Of a stretch of DNA of 64,000 nt, positions 43,722-51,259 are shown piece by piece; positions within the stretch are counted from its first letter, which is position 1, and every line of letters starts with the position of its first letter. Position numbers and translations under genes: made by a program. This DNA comes from Candidatus Aphodovivens avistercoris (GTDB lineage Bacteria > Actinomycetota > Coriobacteriia > Coriobacteriales > Eggerthellaceae), in assembly GCA_018710945.1 (NCBI GenBank), contig DVIW01000017.1:1-64000 (forward strand), in the 5' to 3' direction. The notes below the pieces were generated by a model that was not told the origin of the DNA, searched no databases, and saw only the letters and a program-made list of their open reading frames with translations.

Positions 43722-46421
43722 ATGAAGAGAAGAACGCCCCAACCCGCCGCCCTCATCGCCGCCTGCGCGGCGATCGTGCTGGTGGCCGCCGCCTGCCTCA
43801 TCCCGCTGGGCGCATCGGCCGCAGGACAGCGCACGGCGGCCGCAGCGGAAACGGAAAACGTCGGCAACCCCTTCGAGAACGGCGATTTGACCTGGGACGG
43901 AAACACGCAGGCCTACCGCATCTCCGGGCTCTCCATCAAAGTGGGCGACATCTACGAGTCGGGAAGGCCCGGCAGCGCCGGGCCGTTCCCCTACCCCGCC
44001 TGTCTCCAGAGCGCCTACCAGCTGTTCCTGCGCGGCGAGGGCGGCGGCAACTGGCCCGGATGGGGCGTCTCCACGTTCAGCTACGGCTACGTGAGCGTCA
44101 CGGGGAACAGCCGCGGGATCGCCCTGCCCGCGCTGCCTGATTGGGGCTGGTGCGGCCAGGCAACCAACGACACCACCGTCCCTTGGGAGCGCGACGCGCG
44201 GCTTATCCTCGTCGAAGAGAACTCGTCCTGGTCGGCAGACGGCGGCATCTACCACGGATGCTTCGCTTTGGTGGTGGACAACGGGCACGGCTACGGCTAC
44301 TACGACCAGGCCACCATCGGCGGCGAGTACGCCTACATCGACTGGAAGGTGAACGGGAAGGCGCAGATCGCGAAAGCGAGCGCCAACCCCGCCCTCACCG
44401 ACGGCAACGCCTGCTACCGCCTTGACGGGGCGCGCTACGCCGTCTACGCCAGCCGCCAGGACGCGCTCGACGGCACCGGCGCCGTGGCGGAGCTCGAAAC
44501 CGGCGAGGACGGACGTTCCGAGCTGGTCGAGCTGGCTCCGGGAACCTACTTCGTCCGCGAGACGCAGGCGCCCGAGGGCTATGCGCTCGACGGCAACGTT
44601 CACGAGCTGGCGGTGGAAGCGGGCCAGACCGCCGTGCTGGAGACGGAGGACTGGCCGCAGGGCAACCCCGTCGAAGTCGCCGCGCGCAAGATCGACGGGG
44701 AGACGGGCGCGTCCGAACCCCAAGGCGCGGCCTCGCTTGCCGGCGCGCGCTTCGAGGTACGCTGCTACGACGGCTACTACGACTCGCCCGAGGAAGCGGA
44801 GGCTTCCGGCGAGCCGACGCGCACCTGGGTGCTGGAAGCCGATGAGGCCGGCGCGGCGCGCCTTGACGACGCGAGCGTCGTGGAAGGCGACGAGCTGTGC
44901 CGCGACAGCGCCGGGCGCGCGGTGCTGCCCTTGGGCACCGTGGTCGTCCAAGAGGTCCAGGCGCCGGAAGGCTACCTGCTGCCGGATCCCTCGCCCGCAA
45001 GCCTGCACCTCGTCACGCCGCAGGGGAATGGGGAATCCGTCGAATGCTTCAACGCGCCGACCGTCTCCGACGAGCCGGTGCGCGGCGGCGTGGCCGTGGA
45101 AAAGAACGATGCGGAAACCGGCCTGAACGAGCCCCAGGGCGCCGCCTCGGTGGACGGCGCCGTGTTCGCCGTCGTGAACCGCTCGGAGCACCCCGTCAGC
45201 ATCGGCGGCGAACTGGTGGCGCCCGGCGAGACGGTGACAGAAATAAGCACGGTGGACGGCCGCGCCGAAACGGCCGCCGACCTGCTGCCCTACGGAACGT
45301 ACTCCCTGGAGGAGATCACCGCCCCGCCGGGGTACCTGGGCTCGGGCGCGCTGCTTTCGTTCTCCATCACCAGCGACGGCCAGATGGTCGAGCTTTTCGG
45401 CGACGAGGCGTTCGAGAACTTCGTCAAGCGCGGCGACGTGTCCTTCAGCAAGAAGGACGCCGCCACCGGCACCGCGCTGGCAAACGTGCCCTTCCGCATC
45501 ACGTCCGAAACCACCGGCGAGAGCCACATCGTCGTCACCGACGAGAACGGCTGCGCGAACACTGCGTCGGCATGGAACCCGCACACCCGCAACACCAACG
45601 CCAACGACGACGCGTCCGAAGGGACCTTCGACGCAAGCGCGGGCATCTGGTTCACGGGAGCGCAGGAGGAAGGCGCCGCTGTTGACGACGAGCGCGGCGC
45701 GCTGCCGTTCGACCGTTACACCGTCGAAGAGCTGCCGTGCGCGGCGAACGAGGGGCGGCAGCTCGTCGTGCAGGAGGGTATCGCCGTGACGCGCGACGGG
45801 ACGGTCATCGACCTGGGCACCATCGACGACCCCTCCGCCAACGCGGCGACGCAGGCGCGCGATGCTGCCGACGGCGACCGCACGGTGACGGCAGGGACGG
45901 ACGCGGCGGCCGTCGACCGCGTGTTCTACAGCGGGCTCGTCCCCGGGCGGGAGTACACGGCGCGCGGGACGCTCGTGGATGCGGCCACGGGCGAGCCGCT
46001 CGACTGGGGCGCCGGTCCCATCTGCGGCGAGGCCGTCTTCACGCCCGAGGCGACCGGTGGCGTCGTGGAGGTTTCCTTCGACCTGTCCTCAAGCGCGCTG
46101 CTGCTGCCCGCCTCCGGGTGGGAGCGCATCGACGCGGCGGTGTTCGAGGAGATCAGCTGCGACGGACGCGTGGTGGCGGCGCATGCCGACGCCGACGACG
46201 CCGAGCAGCGCCTGGCCATCGTCGCCCCCGAGCAGGACGAGCAGGTAGAGCCGCCCGCCGAAAGCGCCCCGCAGGGAGGATCTTTCGGGAAGACGGGATT
46301 CGACGCCGCCCCCATCGCCGGCGCGCTGGCCGCGACGGCCGTGCTGGGAGCGGCGACGGCGGGGGCGGCCATGCTGCGGCGGCGCGGAGGCAAGCGCTGG
46401 CACGGGGGAACGCGGAAGTGA
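43722..46421 (+). CDS. Sortase-anchored surface protein with Cna-B/SpaA repeats
   Basis: 899 aa. Signal peptide (1-~35). An N-terminal ~200-aa domain not recognised. Then several Cna-B/SpaA-type beta-sandwich domains, each with a Lys near its start and an E-T/E-x-APxGY ending (YFVRETQAPEGYALD, VVVQEVQAPEGYLL, YSLEEITAPPGYLG), the pattern of intramolecular isopeptide bonds. A later VaFE-like module is around DRTVTAGTDAAAVDRVFYSGL. The C-terminus is a cell-wall sorting signal with a non-canonical motif: SFGKTG (about 854-858), a hydrophobic span, then RRRGGKRWHGG. Likely adhesin or pilin. AGGAGG precedes ATG 43722. The sortase gene overlaps its stop by 4 nt. Confidence 0.88.
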   Translation: MKRRTPQPAALIAACAAIVLVAAACLIPLGASAAGQRTAAAAETENVGNPFENGDLTWDGNTQAYRISGLSIKVGDIYESGRPGSAGPFPYPACLQSAYQLFLRGEGGGNWPGWGVSTFSYGYVSVTGNSRGIALPALPDWGWCGQATNDTTVPWERDARLILVEENSSWSADGGIYHGCFALVVDNGHGYGYYDQATIGGEYAYIDWKVNGKAQIAKASANPALTDGNACYRLDGARYAVYASRQDALDGTGAVAELETGEDGRSELVELAPGTYFVRETQAPEGYALDGNVHELAVEAGQTAVLETEDWPQGNPVEVAARKIDGETGASEPQGAASLAGARFEVRCYDGYYDSPEEAEASGEPTRTWVLEADEAGAARLDDASVVEGDELCRDSAGRAVLPLGTVVVQEVQAPEGYLLPDPSPASLHLVTPQGNGESVECFNAPTVSDEPVRGGVAVEKNDAETGLNEPQGAASVDGAVFAVVNRSEHPVSIGGELVAPGETVTEISTVDGRAETAADLLPYGTYSLEEITAPPGYLGSGALLSFSITSDGQMVELFGDEAFENFVKRGDVSFSKKDAATGTALANVPFRITSETTGESHIVVTDENGCANTASAWNPHTRNTNANDDASEGTFDASAGIWFTGAQEEGAAVDDERGALPFDRYTVEELPCAANEGRQLVVQEGIAVTRDGTVIDLGTIDDPSANAATQARDAADGDRTVTAGTDAAAVDRVFYSGLVPGREYTARGTLVDAATGEPLDWGAGPICGEAVFTPEATGGVVEVSFDLSSSALLLPASGWERIDAAVFEEISCDGRVVAAHADADDAEQRLAIVAPEQDEQVEPPAESAPQGGSFGKTGFDAAPIAGALAATAVLGAATAGAAMLRRRGGKRWHGGTRK

Positions 46422-48181
46422 GCCCGCGCGCAGCCGCTGCACGGAGCCGGGCACAGGTGCGCTCGCGCAGGGCTGCTGCGCGCTGTCGAACGCGGACGCG
46501 CTCGCGCAGGGGCGCCCTGCGCCGCAGGACGAAGGCGCGTCGGCGCAGGGCGGCGTGGCTCGGGGCGCTGGCGGCCGCAGGCGCCCTTGCAGCGGCGTTG
46601 GCGCTGGCCGGCCTGGCAACGCTGGCGCTGCTCAAGGACCGGGCCGCCAGCCCTCCGCCGTCACCGCAAGGGACGGCGGCGGAGGCGGCCGAAGGGGCAT
46701 CGGCGTGGCCCGAGGTTGACTGGGCCTGGTGGAAGCAGCAGAACCCCGACGTGATCGGATGGCTGTCCATCCCGGGAACGCAGGTGTCGCAACCCGTGGT
46801 GCAAGCGCCTGCCGACGACCCGGACTACTACCTGAGCCACGACGCCTACGGAAGATGGAACCCCTACGGAGCCGTGTACCTAGACGCCGACTGCGCCGAG
46901 GAAGGCCTGCTGGGCTCCCCGAACGCCGTCGTGTGCGGGCACCATGCCGACGACGGGACGATGCTCGCCGAGGCGGCTTCCTACGCCGACGAAGCCTGGG
47001 CGCGCGAGCACGCCGCCATCCTCGTGCAGACGCCCCAAGCGCGCGTCCGCTACGAGGTGCGCTACGCGGGAGCCGTCGACAACGCCACCGCCCCCAAGCG
47101 CACCTCCTTCGCCGACGCGCGCGACCAGCGCTCCTGGTACGAGCAGGGGCTGGCGCAAGCCTCGGCGAAGCTGGACGAGGCGTCGCGCCCGACGCGCACC
47201 CTGTCGCTCGTCACCTGCAGCTACGGCCTGTTCGTCGACCAGCGCACGGTGGCCGTCGCCTCCCCCGCCGCCTCCGGAGAAGCGGCAATGGAGGCTGCAG
47301 TGCAACCGCAGGCCGAAGGCCCGGAGGCGCAGCCGGCAGAGCAGTGCGGACCGCCCGCCCGTCCCTGCCGGCGCAGCCAACACGGGCGGCGCGGCCAGCG
47401 CGAGCGGCGCCGGCAGAGGCTACGCCCGGCGCATCCGCACGCTCATGTCGAGCGGCTTCGCGTTGAACGGCGCCGTGGTCGCCAGCCCGTCCACGCCCGT
47501 GGCGGCGTAGGCGGCGGCGTTGTGCGGCCCAATGCCCCCGGCCGCCACCAGCGTGAGGTGGGGGTCGATGCCGCGCAGCTCCTCCACCAGCGCCGCCAGC
47601 CGCTCCACCGGCACCTTGTCGAACTGGATGCCGTCCACGCCCGCGCGCGCGAGCACGCGCGCCTGCTCTTCGCCGGCTTCCACGAACAGCTTCTTCTCCA
47701 CGCAGCGGCGCTTGATGGCGGGAAGCTGCTCAACGAAGGCGTCGAAGCCTCCGAAGAAGGTCAGGTGGTGGTCGAACACCAACACCGTCTCGGACAGCCC
47801 CAGCCTATGCGGCCAGGCGCCGCCCGCCATCACGGCGGACACCAGCAGGTCCTTGGCGCCCGGCATGCTCTTGCGCGTGGTCAGCACCTCGCAGGCGGGG
47901 TTGGCCGCATGGGCGGCGTCCACCATCTGCCGCGTGCGCGTCGCCACGGCCGAAAGGTGGTCGAACAGGTTCAGGCACACCTTCCACGCCTGGTGCAACG
48001 CGGCGGCATCGCCCGTCACCGTCATGAACGTGTCGCCCGCTTCAATGCGGTCGCCGTCGGACCGCGCGAACACCACCTCGCAGCCCAGGCTGTCCATGAC
48101 GCGGCGCGCCGGCGCCATGCCGGCCAGCACGCAGTCCTCGCGCGTGTAGTAGTCCATCTCGCCGGCGCCCTCGATGCCTAG
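46418..48181 (+). CDS. Class B-type sortase; frame runs on past the domain
   Basis: Membrane transpeptidase predicted to anchor the protein encoded just upstream (GTGA overlap, coupled). An Arg-rich N-terminus and one span (~48-72) precede the catalytic domain, with His in VVCGHHADDGTML, Cys in LSLVTCSYG and Arg in DQRTVAV, the sortase triad; WWKQQNPDVIGWLSIPGT is typical of class B. The domain ends near 47270. The frame has no stop until 48181, running antisense through most of modD. Codon quality moves to another frame (AANTGGAASASGAG) from about 47335, so a +1 frameshift or sequence error is likely and the true end probably lies at or before 47510. Confidence 0.7.
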   Translation: MSPRAAAARSRAQVRSRRAAARCRTRTRSRRGALRRRTKARRRRAAWLGALAAAGALAAALALAGLATLALLKDRAASPPPSPQGTAAEAAEGASAWPEVDWAWWKQQNPDVIGWLSIPGTQVSQPVVQAPADDPDYYLSHDAYGRWNPYGAVYLDADCAEEGLLGSPNAVVCGHHADDGTMLAEAASYADEAWAREHAAILVQTPQARVRYEVRYAGAVDNATAPKRTSFADARDQRSWYEQGLAQASAKLDEASRPTRTLSLVTCSYGLFVDQRTVAVASPAASGEAAMEAAVQPQAEGPEAQPAEQCGPPARPCRRSQHGRRGQRERRRQRLRPAHPHAHVERLRVERRRGRQPVHARGGVGGGVVRPNAPGRHQREVGVDAAQLLHQRRQPLHRHLVELDAVHARAREHARLLFAGFHEQLLLHAAALDGGKLLNEGVEASEEGQVVVEHQHRLGQPQPMRPGAARHHGGHQQVLGARHALARGQHLAGGVGRMGGVHHLPRARRHGRKVVEQVQAHLPRLVQRGGIARHRHERVARFNAVAVGPREHHLAAQAVHDAARRRHAGQHAVLARVVVHLAGALDA

Positions 48182-48259
48182 AATCTCGCACGTCAGATCG
48201 CAGTACGGCACGTCCTCGGCGACAAGCTGCTCGATGCGCCCCATAGGAAACCTCACCAT
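47420..48259 (-). CDS. modD: ModD, nicotinate-nucleotide pyrophosphorylase-like molybdenum transport protein
   Basis: 279 aa. Homologous to quinolinate phosphoribosyltransferase (NadC) but with ModD-type sequence: RIEQLVAEDVPYCDLT at the N-terminus, WKVCLNLFDHLSAVATRTRQMV, VLTTRKSMPGAKDLLV, GGAWPHRLGLSETVLVF and LTLVAAGGIGPHNAAAYA. Context decides: it follows modABC on the same strand. ModD's biochemical role in molybdate uptake is unknown. A bona fide NadC cannot be fully excluded, but nadA/nadB are absent here. ATG 48259 has GGAGGAGGG upstream. The 263-nt gap from modC contains an AT-rich stretch that may be its own promoter. Confidence 0.8.
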   Translation of the reverse strand: MVRFPMGRIEQLVAEDVPYCDLTCEILGIEGAGEMDYYTREDCVLAGMAPARRVMDSLGCEVVFARSDGDRIEAGDTFMTVTGDAAALHQAWKVCLNLFDHLSAVATRTRQMVDAAHAANPACEVLTTRKSMPGAKDLLVSAVMAGGAWPHRLGLSETVLVFDHHLTFFGGFDAFVEQLPAIKRRCVEKKLFVEAGEEQARVLARAGVDGIQFDKVPVERLAALVEELRGIDPHLTLVAAGGIGPHNAAAYAATGVDGLATTAPFNAKPLDMSVRMRRA

Positions 48260-48522
48260 CGGATGCCCTCCTCCGTTGCGGCGCCCTGCCAACAGGCTGA
48301 AACCCGCAAGCAAGACGCTCCCTTTAGCTGGAATAATTCTCTCACAACAATAATGAAGCGCAAGCATTTCGAGAAGGGAAACCACCCTGCACCAAACCCC
48401 ACGCGCACCGCGTCCCAGACAGAACGTCCCAGCGCGCCAACCGCCGCCGCGCCTCGCTCGAAGCCCCGCCCCCCCACGCCGCCGTCCGACCCGCAGCAGG
48501 CGGCGCGCGCTTCGCCTGCCGC

Positions 48523-49236
48523 TCACCGCCTGCCCAGAAACGCGCGCACCTCCTCGTCGCATTCGACCTCGAACAGACCCGATGCCGGCAGCACGCAGCG
48601 CAGGCGCCCGTCCAGCACCACGCCGACGCGGTCGGCCAGAATGGCCGCCTCGTTGAAGTCGTGCGTCACGAACACGATGGTGCAGTCGAAGCGCCGATGG
48701 ATGGAGCGCACCGTCTCGTACATCCGCTCCTTGGTGGAGGGATCCAGCGCCGAGAACGGCTCGTCCAGGATGAGGATCTCGGGGCGCAGCACCAGCGCGC
48801 GGGCCAGCGCCGTGCGCTGCGACTCGCCGCCGCTGATGATGCCCGGATGCTTGTCCGCAATGCTCTCGATGCCGAACAGCTCCAGCTGCTCGCGCACCCG
48901 CGCGGTCGCCTCGTCGCGCGCCACGCCGTTCATCCGAAGCCCGTAGCCGATGTTCTCGCGCACCGTCATGTGAGGGAACAGAGCGTGATCCTGGTAGACC
49001 ACGCCCAGGTGCCGCTGCTGCACCGGCAGCGTCTGGGCGTCTTTGCCATCAAGCAGTATCGAGCCGCCGTCCAAGGGAAACGCCCCTGCGATGGCCTCCA
49101 TGAGCACGGTTTTGCCCGCGCCCGTCCGCCCCAGAATGGCGAACACCTCCCGCGGGGCTATCGACAGCCGTTCCACCCGCAGGGTGAACGAGCCGCGGTG
49201 CACCGTCAGATCGCGAATCTCAATGCTGCCGGCCAT
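48523..49236 (-). CDS. modC: Molybdate/tungstate-type ABC transporter ATP-binding protein
   Basis: 237 aa. Walker A GRTGAGKT (about 35-42), Q-loop VVYQDHALFPHMTVRENI, signature ISGGESQRTALARAL, Walker B ILILDEPFSALDP and switch His in VTHDFNEA. It lacks the C-terminal Mo-binding (TOBE/MOP) domain of classic E. coli ModC (length ends at the ATPase core), as in WtpC-like or short ModC forms. ATG 49236 has GAGGAGG 6 nt upstream and overlaps modB by 17 nt. Energises the ModAB permease. Confidence 0.9.
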   Translation of the reverse strand: MAGSIEIRDLTVHRGSFTLRVERLSIAPREVFAILGRTGAGKTVLMEAIAGAFPLDGGSILLDGKDAQTLPVQQRHLGVVYQDHALFPHMTVRENIGYGLRMNGVARDEATARVREQLELFGIESIADKHPGIISGGESQRTALARALVLRPEILILDEPFSALDPSTKERMYETVRSIHRRFDCTIVFVTHDFNEAAILADRVGVVLDGRLRCVLPASGLFEVECDEEVRAFLGRR

Positions 49237-50119
49237 CGCCGCCTCCTCGCCTGCGCCGCCGCTGCGGCCCCACGCGCACCTCTCCAACGGGGCGGTTGAG
49301 CACGTTGGCCAGCACCAGCGTCCCCGCCGAGAGAAGCAGCATGATCATGGCCGTGGCCATGGCCGTCTCGTTGTTGCCGGTTGAGATGCTCAGGTAGATG
49401 CTGCCCGGCAGCGTCTCGGTCTTCATGCGCGTCACGCCCACCAGCATCAGCGTCGCGCCGAACTCCCCCATGCCGCGCGCCCAGGTGAGCACGAGCGTGC
49501 TGATGAGCGAATTGCGACACAAAGGCAGGATGATGGTGCGGAACACCTCTCCCGGCGTCGCGCCCAGCGTCATGGCCACGAACTCCATGCGGGGACTCAC
49601 CTCGGAAAACGCCGTGCGCACCATGCGTATGGCAAACGGCAGGTTCACGATGAGCTGGGCGAACACGATGCCCGTGGGCTCGAACACCACCGCGAAGCCC
49701 GCCTCTTTGAGCGCCTTGCCGAAAGGCGACGAGAATATCAGCAGCAGCGCGAAGCCCAGAAGGATGTAGGGCAGCGACAGCGTCAGCTCCATCAAAACCT
49801 CGGCCACGCGCTTGAAGGGCATGTTCGTCCGCGACAGCGCATAGGCCGACGGCAGCGCCAGAACCAGGCACAGCGCGGTGGAGATGGTGGAGGTGACCAC
49901 GCTCATGCGCAGCGAGAACAGCACCTCCTCGGAGCGTATCGCCTCCCCGAAGTGCGCCACCCCGCCCGCAACGATGGCGACGATGGCGCTGCCCACGAAC
50001 AGCAGCACCACCGTCGCCGCCGCGATGGACACGCCAGAGAACACGTCGCGCTTGCGTCCGCGATGCTTCCTCGCGCGCCCCTTGGGGCCGAGCGGGCGGC
50101 GCCCCAAGGGCGCCCGCAT
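49220..50119 (-). CDS. modB: Molybdate-type ABC transporter permease
   Basis: 299 aa with about six spans. Homologous to the ModB/CysT/WtpB family: SLRMSVVTSTISTALCLVLALPSAYALSR, GIVFAQLIVNLPFAIRMVRTAF, and the EAA-like ATPase contact loop EFVAMTLGATPGEVFRTIILP followed by ARGMGEFGATLMLVG, the latter strongly typical of ModB. An Arg-rich N-terminus and tail. It starts 3 nt after the modA stop with a weak ribosome binding site (GAGCGGGTG), so coupling to modA translation is likely. Could equally be tungstate-specific. Confidence 0.9.
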   Translation of the reverse strand: MRAPLGRRPLGPKGRARKHRGRKRDVFSGVSIAAATVVLLFVGSAIVAIVAGGVAHFGEAIRSEEVLFSLRMSVVTSTISTALCLVLALPSAYALSRTNMPFKRVAEVLMELTLSLPYILLGFALLLIFSSPFGKALKEAGFAVVFEPTGIVFAQLIVNLPFAIRMVRTAFSEVSPRMEFVAMTLGATPGEVFRTIILPLCRNSLISTLVLTWARGMGEFGATLMLVGVTRMKTETLPGSIYLSISTGNNETAMATAMIMLLLSAGTLVLANVLNRPVGEVRVGPQRRRRRGGGDGRQH

Positions 50120-50122
50120 CGT

Positions 50123-50965
50123 CTACACCCGCTCGTAGCCGAACTCGGCCCAGATGTCCCACGCCGCGTCGCTTTGCAGGAAGTCGTTGAACGCCGCAAC
50201 GGCATCGGCGTCGGCGGCGCAGGTGAGCTGCGCAGCAGGGATGGTCTTCACGAACGCGTCGAGGTCGGCGGTGTCAACGATGACGGCACCGTCGTCGGTG
50301 ACGTTCTCCTTCCACACGATGCCCGCATCACCCTCGCCGTTGGCCAAAGCGGTGGAGATCTGCGGTGCGGTGGTCGTGGTGGTGATGACGCCGCTGGTGG
50401 AAAGCTCGTCCCACAGCCCCAGCTTGGTCAGGGCGTTCTGGGCGATCTTGCCGATGGGAGTGGCCTCGGGGTCGCCCACCAGCACCCTTTCGCATGATGC
50501 CAGATCGGCAAGGCCCGTCACGTTCTTGGGATTGTCGGCGGGCACCGCCAACACGGGAATATGCTGCACCAGATCGGTCTGGGCCTCCACGTAATCAGCC
50601 ACCGGCCCAAGCTCGTCAGCCGATCCCGCGATGAAGAAGTCGCCCTCTTCCGTGGTGGTTATCTGCGTCTGGATCTGCGCCGCGTTGGCGTAGGTGACGT
50701 TCATCGTGCAGCCCGTCTCGGCCTCGAACGCCTCGGCGATCTTCTGGAACGGATCGGTCATGCCCGCGCCGCAGTAGATGTTGAGCTCCTTGCCCTCAAG
50801 GCTCGCCTGCTGCTCCCCTGCGGGTTCGGACTGCTGCGCGCTGGAAGGCTGCCCCGACGAGCAGCCGGCAAGGGCCAGCGCCAGAAGCGCCGCGCACGCC
50901 GCAGCCGCCAGCACGAGGATCCGTCCGCCGTGAAGCGTGGCGCGTCCCTTGGAATTCGCTTTCAT
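50123..50965 (-). CDS. modA: Molybdate/tungstate-binding lipoprotein
   Basis: 280 aa. Signal peptide and lipobox LAGC (Cys35), Ser/Gln-rich tether, then the type II periplasmic-binding fold of ModA: LNIYCGAGMTDPFQKIAEAFEAETG, NAAQIQTQITTTEEGDFFIAGS, ERVLVGDPEATPIGKIAQNAL, ALANGEGDAGIVW. Captures oxyanion outside the membrane for ModBC. ATG 50965 has GAGAGGGGA upstream. Promoter at 51161-51133. Molybdate versus tungstate cannot be told by eye. Confidence 0.9.
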   Translation of the reverse strand: MKANSKGRATLHGGRILVLAAAACAALLALALAGCSSGQPSSAQQSEPAGEQQASLEGKELNIYCGAGMTDPFQKIAEAFEAETGCTMNVTYANAAQIQTQITTTEEGDFFIAGSADELGPVADYVEAQTDLVQHIPVLAVPADNPKNVTGLADLASCERVLVGDPEATPIGKIAQNALTKLGLWDELSTSGVITTTTTAPQISTALANGEGDAGIVWKENVTDDGAVIVDTADLDAFVKTIPAAQLTCAADADAVAAFNDFLQSDAAWDIWAEFGYERV

Positions 50966-51132
50966 GGAAATCCCCTCTCCCCTTCGTCGGGCGACGCCGC
51001 CCCGGCGCCGCATCCGCCTTGATCGCCGCGCCTTGTCCGCCCGTCCGCCTGTGCGGACGCTCCGGCCAGAAGCCCCTTTGGCGGGCGCCTGGCCGGAGCC
51101 GGAGGAAAGGAGCGTCGATTTCTCCTTTCCGC

Positions 51133-51161
51133 AGTATAAAGCTATTATCCTTAAATACCAA
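51133..51161 (-). promoter_or_regulatory. mod operon promoter
   Basis: On the minus strand TTGGTA (51161-51156) and TATACT (51138-51133) are exactly 17 nt apart, a near-consensus sigma-70 type promoter inside an AT-rich block. It points to modA, whose ATG lies about 165 nt downstream. Confidence 0.75.
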
Positions 51162-51203
51162 TATAGATTAATAAGAATATTTTTATACAAGGAGTATTTC
51201 AGG

Positions 51204-51249
51204 CAAAAAGAGAGGCAGGGCCGGCAGGGCGCAACGACGCCCTGCCGGC
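51204..51249 (-). terminator. Intrinsic terminator after the amidohydrolase gene
   Basis: Minus strand: a perfect 12-bp stem, GCCGGCAGGGCG (51249-51238) with CGCCCTGCCGGC (51231-51220), 6-nt loop, followed by CTCTCTTTTT. It lies 11 nt after the amidohydrolase stop and separates it from the mod promoter. Confidence 0.88.
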
Positions 51250-51259
51250 GGCCCGCCCG

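Larger units (their letters stand above)
50966..51259 (-). other. mod operon leader and upstream region
   Basis: The 294-nt gap between amidohydrolase stop and modA start. From 51133 to 51200 it is an isolated AT-rich block in a GC-rich surrounding. It contains the mod promoter on the minus strand, and on the plus strand an AAGGAG (51189-51194) with no start codon after it. The rest up to modA is a ~165-nt 5' leader, GC-rich, in which I see no recognisable molybdenum-cofactor riboswitch. Confidence 0.5.

Noticed and set aside
47420-48259. Call of nadC for the pyrophosphorylase-fold gene
   Set aside because: Sequence segments and location after modABC fit ModD better; nadA/nadB are absent nearby.
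50966-51130. Possible molybdenum-cofactor riboswitch in the mod leader
   Set aside because: No recognisable conserved stems or motif by eye; an Rfam covariance search would be decisive.
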